From contig NZ_JBDKXB010000006.1 in the NCBI RefSeq assembly GCF_041197575.1, forward strand, positions 98,564 through 162,563: a stretch of DNA of 64,000 nucleotides. Reading direction: 5' to 3'. The position numbers and the translations under genes are program-made. This document shows, piece by piece, positions 17,255 through 24,691 of this stretch. Position 1 is the stretch's first letter; every line of letters begins with the position of its first letter. Under the pieces are notes generated by a model. It was not told the origin of the DNA. It searched no databases and saw only the letters and a list, made by a program, of their open reading frames with translations. Source of the stretch: Thioalkalicoccus limnaeus (GTDB lineage Bacteria > Pseudomonadota > Gammaproteobacteria > Chromatiales > Chromatiaceae).

Positions 17255-18430
17255 ATGAAACGCTGTTCGGCATTGCGACGGCTATCCGTGGACCATCACA
17301 GGGGTCTGGTCATCGCGTTGCGGGCTCGCCGCGCCCAAGATGCGGTAGCGGCCTGGCATGAGTTGGGGCAGCGCTTTGCCGATGAACTGGAGCCGCATTT
17401 CGCGCTCGAGGAGGCAGGCGTGTTACCGGCACTCGAAGCGGCTGGGGAGACGCGCCTGGTGGAGCGGATCTGCGATGAGCACGGCGCGATGCGTGCGCTG
17501 ATCGCCCAGGGTGGTCCTGACGACCTGTTGACCTTCGCCGACCTGCTCGAGGCGCACATCCGCTTCGAGGAGGCCAGCCTGTTCGCCGCGGCCCAACAGA
17601 TCCTTCCGACGGCGGTCCTGGACGAGTTGCAAGCCCTGCATGACAAGGCTCCGGCGCCGGGCTGCGCTGTCCCGGGAGCGCATCATGCCGCGCGCCCTGC
17701 CCCGCCTTCGGAAGCGAGCATGCAGATCAACGACCCGGCGGCCTACCGCCGCGTCGAGGCGATCGATCTGATGGCCGAGTTGGTCGATCTGCGCGGTCGC
17801 CGGGTCCTGGAACTCGGCTGCGGCGCGGCCCATCTGACCCGCGCCATGGCCACGCGTCTGGGCGCGGCCCGGATCACGGCGACCGAGGTCGATCGTCGTC
17901 AGCACGCGTGTAATCTGACCATCACCGATCTGCCGCAGGTGTCCTTTCGCTACGGTGGCGCCGAGGCGATCGCCGATCCCGCCGCCAGTTACGACCTCGT
18001 GGTCATGCTCAAATCGCTACACCATGTCCAGATCGATCACATGGACCGGGCGCTGGCCGAGATCCATCGCGTCTTGGTCCCGGACGGCCTGCTCTATGTC
18101 TGTGAACCCGTGTACTGGGGCGACTTCAACGCGCTACTGCGTCTGATCGAGGACGAGCAGGAGGTCCGACAGGCCGCCTTCGAGGCGTTGCGCCGGGCCG
18201 TCGCGAGCGGACGGTTCGAACTGGTGCGCGAGGTCTTCTTCGAGTCCGAGGGGGTCTATCCGGACTGGGCGAGCTTTGCCGCACGGTTCATCGACGTGAC
18301 CTTCGTCGAGCGTCGGCTCGACGATACCCGAATCGACACAGTCCGCGCGGCCTTCGAGCAACACCTGACGCCGGAGGGTGTCCGCCTCTGGAAACCTCAT
18401 CGCGTCGATCTGCTGCGCCGCGTCGAATGA
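17255..18430 (+). CDS. Hemerythrin-like domain fused to class I methyltransferase
   Basis: A 391-residue protein starting MKRCSALRRLSVDHHRGLVI. Residues 10-115 are a hemerythrin-type four-helix bundle with likely iron ligands H14/H15, H48 and E52 (PHFALEE), H76 (DEHGAMR), and H101 and E105 (AHIRFEE). A Pro/Ala-rich linker (132-154) follows. Residues 155-391 form a SAM-dependent methyltransferase with motif I VLELGCGAAHLT (184-195), an acidic ITATEVDR, and LVVMLKSLHHV with IHRVLVPDGLL (motif III region). GGAGGA precedes the ATG by four bases. The methyltransferase half could also begin at an internal ATG (MQINDP), but no good ribosome site is seen there. The substrate is unknown; a role in oxygen, NO or iron sensing is only suggested by the hemerythrin part. 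Confidence 0.85.
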   Translation: MKRCSALRRLSVDHHRGLVIALRARRAQDAVAAWHELGQRFADELEPHFALEEAGVLPALEAAGETRLVERICDEHGAMRALIAQGGPDDLLTFADLLEAHIRFEEASLFAAAQQILPTAVLDELQALHDKAPAPGCAVPGAHHAARPAPPSEASMQINDPAAYRRVEAIDLMAELVDLRGRRVLELGCGAAHLTRAMATRLGAARITATEVDRRQHACNLTITDLPQVSFRYGGAEAIADPAASYDLVVMLKSLHHVQIDHMDRALAEIHRVLVPDGLLYVCEPVYWGDFNALLRLIEDEQEVRQAAFEALRRAVASGRFELVREVFFESEGVYPDWASFAARFIDVTFVERRLDDTRIDTVRAAFEQHLTPEGVRLWKPHRVDLLRRVE

Positions 18431-18489
18431 AACGGGCCTCGCACCGGCCTTCGCGGGCGCCGCCCGACGATTCCGGTCGCCGATAGCAA

Positions 18490-18515
18490 AAGGCCGGGCA
18501 CGAATGCCCGGCCTT
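18490..18515. terminator. Bidirectional hairpin terminator
   Basis: AAGGCCGGGCA, loop CGAA, TGCCCGGCCTT: a perfect 11-bp stem with a short loop. It lies between two convergent genes, the fusion methyltransferase (+) and hsp20 (-), so it probably ends both transcripts. The T-runs on either side are short. Confidence 0.75.
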
Positions 18516-18555
18516 CTCACCTGCCGATCAGATTGGCACTGTCAGCGTGCCGTCC

Positions 18556-19026
18556 TCAGGCGACTTTGGCCTGCTCCGATGCGCCATGCTCGATCGCGGG
18601 GCTCGTGCCCGTTCCGCGGATCTCGATGCGCCGCGGCTTCATCGCCTCCGGCACCTCGCGCACCAGGTCGATGTGCAGCAGACCTTTCTCCAGCTTGGCC
18701 TCGACGACCTTCACGTAGTCGGCGAGCTGGAATTTACGCTCGAAGCCGCGGTTGGCGATCCCTCGATAGAGGAAATTGCCATCGCGCTCCGTCGCGTGCC
18801 GCTGACCCGACACGGTCAGCAGATTCTCCTTCACCTCGAGGTTGAGCTCGTCTTCGCTGAAACCGGCCACGGCCAGCGTGATCCGATAGCGGTTCTCGTC
18901 CTGCAACTCGACGTTGTAGGGCGGGTAGCCACCGGGCTCGCTGCGATAGGCAGTCTCCAGCGCATTGGCGAGACGATCGAAGCCGATCATCGAACGAAAC
19001 AGCGGTGAGAAGTCGAGAGTGGTCAT
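18556..19026 (-). CDS. Small heat-shock protein Hsp20 (IbpA type)
   Basis: A 156-residue alpha-crystallin-domain holdase starting MTTLDFSPLFRSMIGFDRLA. YPPYNVELQDENRYRITLAVAGF opens the domain, and the GLLHIDLVREVP region closes it, with the I-x-I-like IEIRG motif near the C-terminus. This N-terminus is typical of the IbpA/IbpB class. The start at 19026 has GGAGGA seven bases upstream. The upstream region carries a sigma70 promoter overlapped by a CIRCE element and a weak hairpin at the ribosome site, so heat control at both DNA and RNA level is likely. Confidence 0.94.
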   Translation of the reverse strand: MTTLDFSPLFRSMIGFDRLANALETAYRSEPGGYPPYNVELQDENRYRITLAVAGFSEDELNLEVKENLLTVSGQRHATERDGNFLYRGIANRGFERKFQLADYVKVVEAKLEKGLLHIDLVREVPEAMKPRRIEIRGTGTSPAIEHGASEQAKVA

Positions 19027-19032
19027 GACATA

Positions 19033-19049
19033 TCCTCCAAATGAGCAAT
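19033..19049 (-). promoter_or_regulatory. Possible ROSE-like RNA thermometer at the hsp20 ribosome site
   Basis: In the hsp20 mRNA the sequence UUGCU (complement of 19044-19048) lies five bases before GGAGGA (complement of 19033-19038). UUGCU facing an AGGA ribosome site through weak and mismatched pairs is the core of ROSE thermometers, which are common upstream of small heat-shock genes in proteobacteria. The pairing here would be AUUGCUC with GGAGGAU around an AUUU loop, with non-canonical pairs in the middle. This is a by-eye fold only. Confidence 0.35.
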
Positions 19050-19121
19050 ATGAACGAACAATTGGCGTTCGGTTGAACCGCCAGCCGGCAGTCCCCGGAT
19101 GGGCGGCTGCTGGCAAGAAAG

Positions 19122-19162
19122 AAGATAGTCATCTGTTAGCACTCTGTCAAGAGGAGTGCCAA
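19122..19162 (-). promoter_or_regulatory. hsp20 promoter with CIRCE (HrcA) operator
   Basis: On the minus strand a -35 TTGACA (19145-19150) and a -10 TATCTT (19122-19127) are spaced by exactly 17 bases. Across the -35 lies TTAGCACTC, nine bases, GAGTGCCAA (19136-19162). This is the CIRCE consensus (TTAGCACTC-N9-GAGTGCTAA) with one changed base. CIRCE is bound by the repressor HrcA, which releases on heat shock. hrcA is not in this window. Confidence 0.88.
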
Positions 19163-19469
19163 AGATCCGTCATGAACCGCCGAACGTCGATAACAGCCGC
19201 GGATCGACCTTCTCCACCGCCGTTGGGCGTGCCGCAAGTCGGACCTGGGTACAGAGGAGGCAAGCGTGATGGGCCGCCCGACGAGCGGCTCGATGGCAGT
19301 CTGGGCGGACTGGTGCGGGACGCCGACGGGTGTGCGCCAAGGCCGGGAGACCTTGCGGTATCGAGACAGTGGAGTGTCGCCGACCGGCGACCGCGCGAAA
19401 GCGAGCACCGACATGCGTCAGGTCGGCCGTCGCACAAAACGGGTGGATGTCGCCGAGGCGACCGAGATC
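19163..19469. other. Intergenic stretch between hsp20 promoter and tRNA-Met
   Basis: About 300 bases without a supported gene. It lies upstream of the leftward hsp20 promoter and downstream of the leftward tRNA. Open frames on the plus strand run through the tRNA and are not credible. I see no hairpin terminator with a T-run. Confidence 0.4.
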
Positions 19470-19546
19470 TGGTGGCTACGGGTGGACTCGAACCACCGAC
19501 CCCCGCATTATGAGTGCGGTGCTCTAACCAACTGAGCTACGTAGCC
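19470..19546 (-). tRNA. tRNA-Met (anticodon CAT)
   Basis: Read on the minus strand it begins GGCTACGTAGCTCAGTTGG and ends with an encoded CCA. The 77-nt sequence folds as a standard cloverleaf: acceptor GGCTACG/CGTAGCC, D arm with AGCTCAGTTGGTTAGAGC, anticodon stem CCGCA/TGCGG with loop CTCATAA, and T arm GGTTCGAGTCC. The anticodon is CAT. The fully paired acceptor stem, including position 1, argues for the elongator rather than the initiator tRNA. The following gene in transcription order is far away; rarA ends 39 bp upstream. Confidence 0.96.
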
Positions 19547-19585
19547 GAATAAGAGCGGGAATGTTAGCGACCCAGGCGGGCACCG

Positions 19586-20926
19586 TCAACCTTTTGGTGG
19601 CGTGCGTGCGGCGTTTCGATCGAGCTCGCGCAGATGCGCGAGCTTCTCGCCGATGCGGATCTCCAGACCCCGATCGACCGGCTCATAGTAGCAGCGCGGG
19701 CCCAGTTCGGCCGGGAAATAGTCCTCGCCGGCGGCATAGCCTTCCGGCTCGTCGTGGGCGTAGCGATAGGTCCGCCCGTGGCCGAGTTCTTTCATCAACG
19801 CTGTCGGGGCGTTGCGCAGATGGATCGGCACCTCGGCCGCGCTGGTGCCACGGGCATCGGCCCGGGCCGCATTCCAGGCTCGGTAGACCGCGTTGCTCTT
19901 CGCCGCGCAGGCGAGATAGACGACGGCCTGGGCGAGCGCCAATTCCCCCTCCGGGTGTCCGAGCCGCTGCTGGACCTCCCAGGCGTTCAACGCCAGGCCC
20001 AGCGCACGGGGGTCGGCGTTGCCGATGTCCTCGGAGGCCATCCGCACGATTCGCCGGGCGATGTAACGCGGATCGCAACCGCCCTCGATCATCCGCGCCA
20101 GCCAATAGAGGGCCGCGTCCGGCGCCGAACCACGCACCGATTTGTGCAGGGCCGAGATCTGTTCGTAGAACAGATCGCCGCCCTTGTCGAACAGTGCGAC
20201 GGGGCCGGTGATGACCTCGGCCACGACGGCCTCGTCGATCTGCGATCCGGGCGCCAGATCCGCCGCGAGCTCCAGCAGGTTCAAACCGCGCCGCGCATCG
20301 CCGGCGGCCGCGGTCGCGAGCCGCGAGCAGGCGCCGTCGGTCAGCCTCAGACCGAGCCGACCGAGCCCGCGCTCGGGATCGCCAAGGGCCGCCTCGAGGA
20401 TGGTTCGGATCTCGGCGGCCGTCAGCGGCTTCAGCAAGTAGACGCGGGCCCGCGACAGCAGGGCGTTGTTCAACTCGAAGGACGGGTTCTCGGTCGTCGC
20501 GCCGATGAACAGGAAGGTGCCATCCTCGACATGGGGCAAGAAGGCATCCTGCTGGGCCTTGTTGAAGCGGTGGACCTCATCGATGAACAGGATGGTTCCA
20601 CGACCCTCTGCTTGGCGGCGTCGTTGTGCCTCGGCGACCGCGTCGCGGACGTCCTTGACGCCGGCCAACACCGCCGAGAGCCTGATGAACGCACTCCCGG
20701 AGTGGCCGGCGATCAGCCGTGCGAGCGTCGTCTTGCCGCTGCCCGGCGGCCCCCACAGGACCATCGAGTGCAGCCGATCGGCGGTGATCGCGTGCCACAA
20801 GGGCTTGCCCTCGGCGAGCAGGTGAGCTTGGCCTTGGAACTCCGCCAGCGTGCGCGGTCGGCGCCGCTCGGCCAGCGGTGCCTGTCCGCCGACCGGCGTC
20901 TCAGTTCGGGTGGGACGTGACACCAT
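19586..20926 (-). CDS. rarA: Replication-associated recombination protein A (RarA/MgsA)
   Basis: A 446-residue AAA+ ATPase related to clamp loaders that acts at stalled replication forks. It starts MVSRPTRTETPVGGQAPLAE and has TLAEFQGQAHLL, Walker A WGPPGSGKTTLARL, Walker B FIDEVHRFNKAQQDAFLP, the sensor-1 region IGATTENPSFELN and the arginine-finger region LLSRARVYLLKPL. The MgsA-type C-terminal tetramerisation region (YWLARMIEGGCDPRYIARR, HGRTYRYAHDEPEGY) is intact. lolA lies just upstream on the same strand, the usual lolA-rarA neighbourhood in gammaproteobacteria. Confidence 0.96.
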   Translation of the reverse strand: MVSRPTRTETPVGGQAPLAERRRPRTLAEFQGQAHLLAEGKPLWHAITADRLHSMVLWGPPGSGKTTLARLIAGHSGSAFIRLSAVLAGVKDVRDAVAEAQRRRQAEGRGTILFIDEVHRFNKAQQDAFLPHVEDGTFLFIGATTENPSFELNNALLSRARVYLLKPLTAAEIRTILEAALGDPERGLGRLGLRLTDGACSRLATAAAGDARRGLNLLELAADLAPGSQIDEAVVAEVITGPVALFDKGGDLFYEQISALHKSVRGSAPDAALYWLARMIEGGCDPRYIARRIVRMASEDIGNADPRALGLALNAWEVQQRLGHPEGELALAQAVVYLACAAKSNAVYRAWNAARADARGTSAAEVPIHLRNAPTALMKELGHGRTYRYAHDEPEGYAAGEDYFPAELGPRCYYEPVDRGLEIRIGEKLAHLRELDRNAARTPPKG

Positions 20927-20957
20927 GGTCCGACTCTCGCGAACGCCTCGTCGGCCC

Positions 20958-21638
20958 TCAATCGAATTCGAGAAAATCCCCGCCGATCGAATGATCGAAG
21001 CGAAACAGGCTGCCGTCCAGGCGCGGATTGCGCCGGATGTCGTGGAAACGCAGATGGGTGACCTGCCCGAAGCGATCGACCATCACCAACGTATCGAGCT
21101 GATCGCCGAGGAAACCGAGCTCGATCCGTTCGATCTCGGTGTCGGCCGCCTTCGGTCGCAGCTCGAGCCACTCGCGCTCGCCGGTCCCCTCGATCGGCCT
21201 CAGATCGAACACCCGGTCGAACGGACCATCCTCGGTCAGCAACAAGGCCGGGGTGCCGCGCAGCGCCTCGCGCTGACTGCGATGGTAGACCTGTTCTAGC
21301 TCCGGATCGTGGACGTAGACCCGCCGCCCGTCAGCGACGATCAATTGCTTGAACGGTACCTGATATTCCCAGCGAAACTGTCCAGGCCGTTTCAGATAGA
21401 AACGCCCGTCCGACTCGAGCATCTGGCTCCGGTCAGCGTTGAAGGTCGTCTGACGGAAATCGGCCTGAAGCGTTTCGAGCCCAGTCAAGTAGGCATCGAG
21501 CTGCTTCACGCCGTCGGTGGCCGACGCCCCCGAAACGGCGAACCAGGTGAACAGCAACACCAGCAGCAGGCTCGCGCGCGCGACGACGCCGGGCGAACCA
21601 GACCGATTCCGAGACCGACGATGACTGACAAGATGCAT
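20958..21638 (-). CDS. lolA: Outer-membrane lipoprotein carrier protein LolA
   Basis: About 226 residues. A hydrophobic signal segment (RASLLLVLLFTWFAVSGASA) is followed by LDAYLTGLETLQADFRQTTF, RFYLKRPGQFRWEYQVPF and KQLIVADGRRVYVHDPELEQV, the classic LolA beginning. It shuttles lipoproteins across the periplasm to LolB. The start is uncertain: ATG at 21638 is used here, but a GTG at 21650 or an internal GTG nearer the signal peptide is possible, and no clear ribosome site decides. The usual upstream partner ftsK is not present. rarA follows 31 bp downstream. Confidence 0.93.
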   Translation of the reverse strand: MHLVSHRRSRNRSGSPGVVARASLLLVLLFTWFAVSGASATDGVKQLDAYLTGLETLQADFRQTTFNADRSQMLESDGRFYLKRPGQFRWEYQVPFKQLIVADGRRVYVHDPELEQVYHRSQREALRGTPALLLTEDGPFDRVFDLRPIEGTGEREWLELRPKAADTEIERIELGFLGDQLDTLVMVDRFGQVTHLRFHDIRRNPRLDGSLFRFDHSIGGDFLEFD

Positions 21639-21973
21639 GGGGGGAATCACTCGTTGAAGGGTGGGATGGGATGGCGACCGCCAAAGCTGGCCGGCAGTCG
21701 AGATATCGCTGGCTCAGACCGGTGATTCGCGAGCAAGATCCCACGAGCGACGCACTCGACGAACAAACCCTTGACCGACCCTGCTTGGCCTGACCTGGCC
21801 TGGACAGGCCGAACGACAGCAAACCGCGCTCGCCAGCCCCGCTATCCCAGCCCCGCTACCCCAGCGTCGCCCACAATCGAAGCCGCCGCACCCGCGCGAA
21901 GGCGACACCGCGCCAAAACATCCGCCCGGGGCCCCACCTGCGCGCGCGTCGACATCGATACGGCCGAACGCTG
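21639..21973. other. Intergenic stretch between lolA and the hydrolase gene
   Basis: About 335 bases with no supported gene. It should hold the lolA promoter and the end of the leftward hydrolase transcript. Visible structure is limited to GGCCTG-GA-CAGGCC near 21802 and a short direct repetition of AGCCCCGCTA in 21835-21860. No T-rich terminator is seen. Confidence 0.4.
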
Positions 21974-23014
21974 TCAATTGGCGTCGCGGAATTCCCCGAC
22001 ATGCACGGATCCAAAGGTCGTTTGGAGGCCCGCCAGCCAGTCGGCGACCGCATCGGCAACCTGGCCTGGACATTCTTCGTGAGCGACATGTCCGCACCCA
22101 GGCAGGACGACCAACTCCGACAAGGGAAGCGCCGCCGCCGCCTGCTGCGTATCCGCTAGGGGCACGAGGCGATCCTGATCGCCGGTAATCACCAACGCCG
22201 GCTGCGTGATCTCGGGCAGGCGGGCACTGACCGAGACGACATCGGTCAAGGATTGGTGCAGCAGATGTCCCCACGCCAGGTCCCAGTTTGCAACCCGTGC
22301 ATGGACACCGGCGAGGGCCAAACGCTCGTCCGACAGGCGACTCGGGTCCGCATACGAGCGGCGCAGCAAGGCCGTGCTCTGGCCCAGACGTCGCGCGAGG
22401 AACAGACTCAAGCGTTCGGTCTGCGGGAGGTCAGCAAGGGATGGCGGCAAGGTCGGACGTTGCGCATAAACCCAGGGACTGACCAGTATCAATGCCGTGA
22501 CCCGCTCCGGGCGCGCGAGCGCGGCCTCGAGCGCGAGAGAACCGCCGGCGGAATTGCCGACGAGGATCGCCTGAGCAAGTCCGAGAGCGTCCATAGTCGC
22601 GAACAGCTGATCGACGGCCGCCTCACGCGTGTACGGGCTCGCCTCGGCCCAGTCCAGCCGCGTCAGCTTGGCACTGAGTCCGTAGGGCACCTGGTCGTAG
22701 GCGATCACATGTCCCTGGCCATCGAAAAAGCCGAGCAACTCGTCCCAGGTGAAGGCATTCAGCGTGAACCCGTGCAGCAGCAGAAAGTTCGGCACCGCCG
22801 GTCCCGGCGGTGTCGTGCCCGCCAGGTAATGAACCTCGACTCCATCTGTACCCTCGAAGGGGATGACCAGGAACCGACTCGCGGGCGTCGCCGCCGCACG
22901 CGCCGGCTCCAGACCCGGCAGGGGCGTCGTGGACACCAAAAAGGGGCCGAGCCCGACAGCGACGGCGCCGATCAAGGCAAGGATCGTCAACGAGACCAAC
23001 CAGGCTTTCCACAT
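21974..23014 (-). CDS. Membrane-anchored alpha/beta hydrolase
   Basis: A 346-residue protein with an N-terminal hydrophobic anchor or uncleaved signal (WLVSLTILALIGAVAVGLG) and then a complete alpha/beta-hydrolase domain. LLLHGFTLNAFTW forms the oxyanion region, GNSAGGSLALEAAL carries the nucleophile serine, TGDQDRLVPL the acid, and GCGHVAHEECP the histidine. The active site would face the periplasm. It is divergent from the menaquinone cluster. MenH is also an alpha/beta hydrolase, but it is soluble and shorter, so identity with MenH is doubtful. Substrate unknown. Confidence 0.85.
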   Translation of the reverse strand: MWKAWLVSLTILALIGAVAVGLGPFLVSTTPLPGLEPARAAATPASRFLVIPFEGTDGVEVHYLAGTTPPGPAVPNFLLLHGFTLNAFTWDELLGFFDGQGHVIAYDQVPYGLSAKLTRLDWAEASPYTREAAVDQLFATMDALGLAQAILVGNSAGGSLALEAALARPERVTALILVSPWVYAQRPTLPPSLADLPQTERLSLFLARRLGQSTALLRRSYADPSRLSDERLALAGVHARVANWDLAWGHLLHQSLTDVVSVSARLPEITQPALVITGDQDRLVPLADTQQAAAALPLSELVVLPGCGHVAHEECPGQVADAVADWLAGLQTTFGSVHVGEFRDAN

Positions 23015-23299
23015 GACTTGTCCGTCTTCCTCGTCGAAGGATGGGCGTCGGAATCAGCCCGTCTGTGCCGCGTGCACGATACCATGCTCTTCCGAAACCA
23101 TCGAGGTGGCCAGACTTGTCGTATCATGGGCGGCTGATTGTCGCTGAACCACTCGTAGCGGCCGGATACCCCGTGCCGGTCCTCGACAACTTGCCGGCCA
23201 GGTCGCATCGGGCCGGCCTTGTTTTCGTTGCCCGGCTGGCTCGGCCCCCTCGAGGGCTCCAAGCGGCCACGCCGACAACGATCTCGCTGTGGCATTGAG

Positions 23300-24691
23300 A
23301 TGCTTGCGCCAACCGAAACCCACGAGTACCTGAAGCAACGCCTTGCGGAGACGATCGGCCTGCTGCCGCTGGATGACGACCAGGGCCTGGTGTCGTTGAT
23401 CCTGGAGCTCCCCGACTTCCCGAGACTGGCCCCGACGCTGGCGGGTCCTCAGTTCCAGTTCGCGCATGGAGATCATAGAACACTGCACGCCGGCTACGGT
23501 GTCGCCGCCGAATGGCAGGCCATGGGACCGATGCGGTTCCATCAGCTTCGCGCCACCGCCCAAGCGGCCCGCGCTTCGTGGACCCAACTGGATGTCGACG
23601 ACACCGGACATCGCGGCTTCGCGCTGCTGGGTTTCGCGGCCTCCCCCATGGAACTGGAGACCGATGAGCGCGATCATCTTCCCAACGCCCTCCTGTGGGT
23701 CCCGGAAGTCGCCCTGCGCGGTCATCACGACCGCGGCGCACTGATCCTGACGACGACCCTGCCGGCGTCGGCGGCGGCGCTGCTCGCACGCTGGCAAGGC
23801 TGGATCGAGCGCCTGGTCCCGGCATTGCGACAGGTGGAGCCGACGGCAGACCCCGGGCCGATACGCCTGCGCCGCGACCAGAATCAACCGGAGATTGTCG
23901 GCTGGGAACACTTGGTCGAATCGGCGCTGAAACAGATCGCCGAGGGCAAGCTCGACAAGGTGGTCATCTCGCGCCGACTTCGTGTTACTGGGGCACGGCC
24001 GTTCGATCGCGCGCGGCTCATGACCACTCTCGGTCGCCTCTTCCCATCCTGTCAACTCGTCTCGATCAGCCGCAATGAAACACATTTCGTTGCCGCCACG
24101 CCGGAACGGCTCGTCGCGTGCTCGGGTGACCGGATCGAGGTCGATGCCATTGCCGGAACCGTCGCCAGAGCCGCCCACCCGCATCGCGATGCCGCGCTCG
24201 GCGAGGCCCTGCTCAACTCCGTCAAAGACCGCCGTGAGCACGATCTCGTCATCGACGCGATTCGCGCGGCCTTGACCACCTGCAGCGACCAGATCGAGAT
24301 CCCCGAGGTCCCGGTGCTGATGCGGCTGAAAAACGCGCAGCACCTGTGGAGCCCGATCCGGGCTCGGGTCGCGCCTGGAATGGATGTCTTTCGCCTCGCC
24401 GAATTGCTCCACCCGACCCCAGCGACGAATGGCGAGCCGCGCAATGCCGCCAGCTCCTGGCTGCGACGGACCGAACCGATCAACCGTGGCTGGTACACCG
24501 GTGCCGCCGGCATCGTCGAACCGGACCTGACCGGCGACCTCTGGGTCATGCTGCGGTGCGCACAGATATGCCGCGATCGGGCCGACCTGTTCGCCGGTGC
24601 CGGAATCGTCGCGGGTTCGGATCCCCTCTGCGAATGGCAGGAGACCGAGGACAAACTCGGCGCCATGCTGACGGCACTCCAGTTCGCATGA
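23300..24691 (+). CDS. menF: Isochorismate synthase MenF
   Basis: A 463-residue chorismate-utilising enzyme that converts chorismate to isochorismate, the entry step of menaquinone synthesis. The C-terminal catalytic domain shows GKLDKVVISRRL, FVAATPERLVACSGDRIEVDAIAGT, NSVKDRREHDLVIDAI, ELLHPTPATNG and GWYTGAAGIVE, ending AGAGIVAGSDPLCEWQETEDKL. The start is set at the ATG at 23300 (MLAPTETHEYL). Upstream in-frame sequence is arginine-rich and unlike protein, and the ribosome site is weak. Its stop overlaps the menD start (ATGA). Confidence 0.95.
   Translation: MLAPTETHEYLKQRLAETIGLLPLDDDQGLVSLILELPDFPRLAPTLAGPQFQFAHGDHRTLHAGYGVAAEWQAMGPMRFHQLRATAQAARASWTQLDVDDTGHRGFALLGFAASPMELETDERDHLPNALLWVPEVALRGHHDRGALILTTTLPASAAALLARWQGWIERLVPALRQVEPTADPGPIRLRRDQNQPEIVGWEHLVESALKQIAEGKLDKVVISRRLRVTGARPFDRARLMTTLGRLFPSCQLVSISRNETHFVAATPERLVACSGDRIEVDAIAGTVARAAHPHRDAALGEALLNSVKDRREHDLVIDAIRAALTTCSDQIEIPEVPVLMRLKNAQHLWSPIRARVAPGMDVFRLAELLHPTPATNGEPRNAASSWLRRTEPINRGWYTGAAGIVEPDLTGDLWVMLRCAQICRDRADLFAGAGIVAGSDPLCEWQETEDKLGAMLTALQFA

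Noticed and set aside
16740..17273. A 177-codon minus-strand open frame after vapC
   Set aside because: It includes the end of vapC in antisense, has no ribosome site and no protein-family motif. Treated as non-coding.
21974..23014. Calling the anchored alpha/beta hydrolase MenH
   Set aside because: It has an N-terminal membrane anchor, extra length and is divergent from the operon. The fold alone is too common to support the name.
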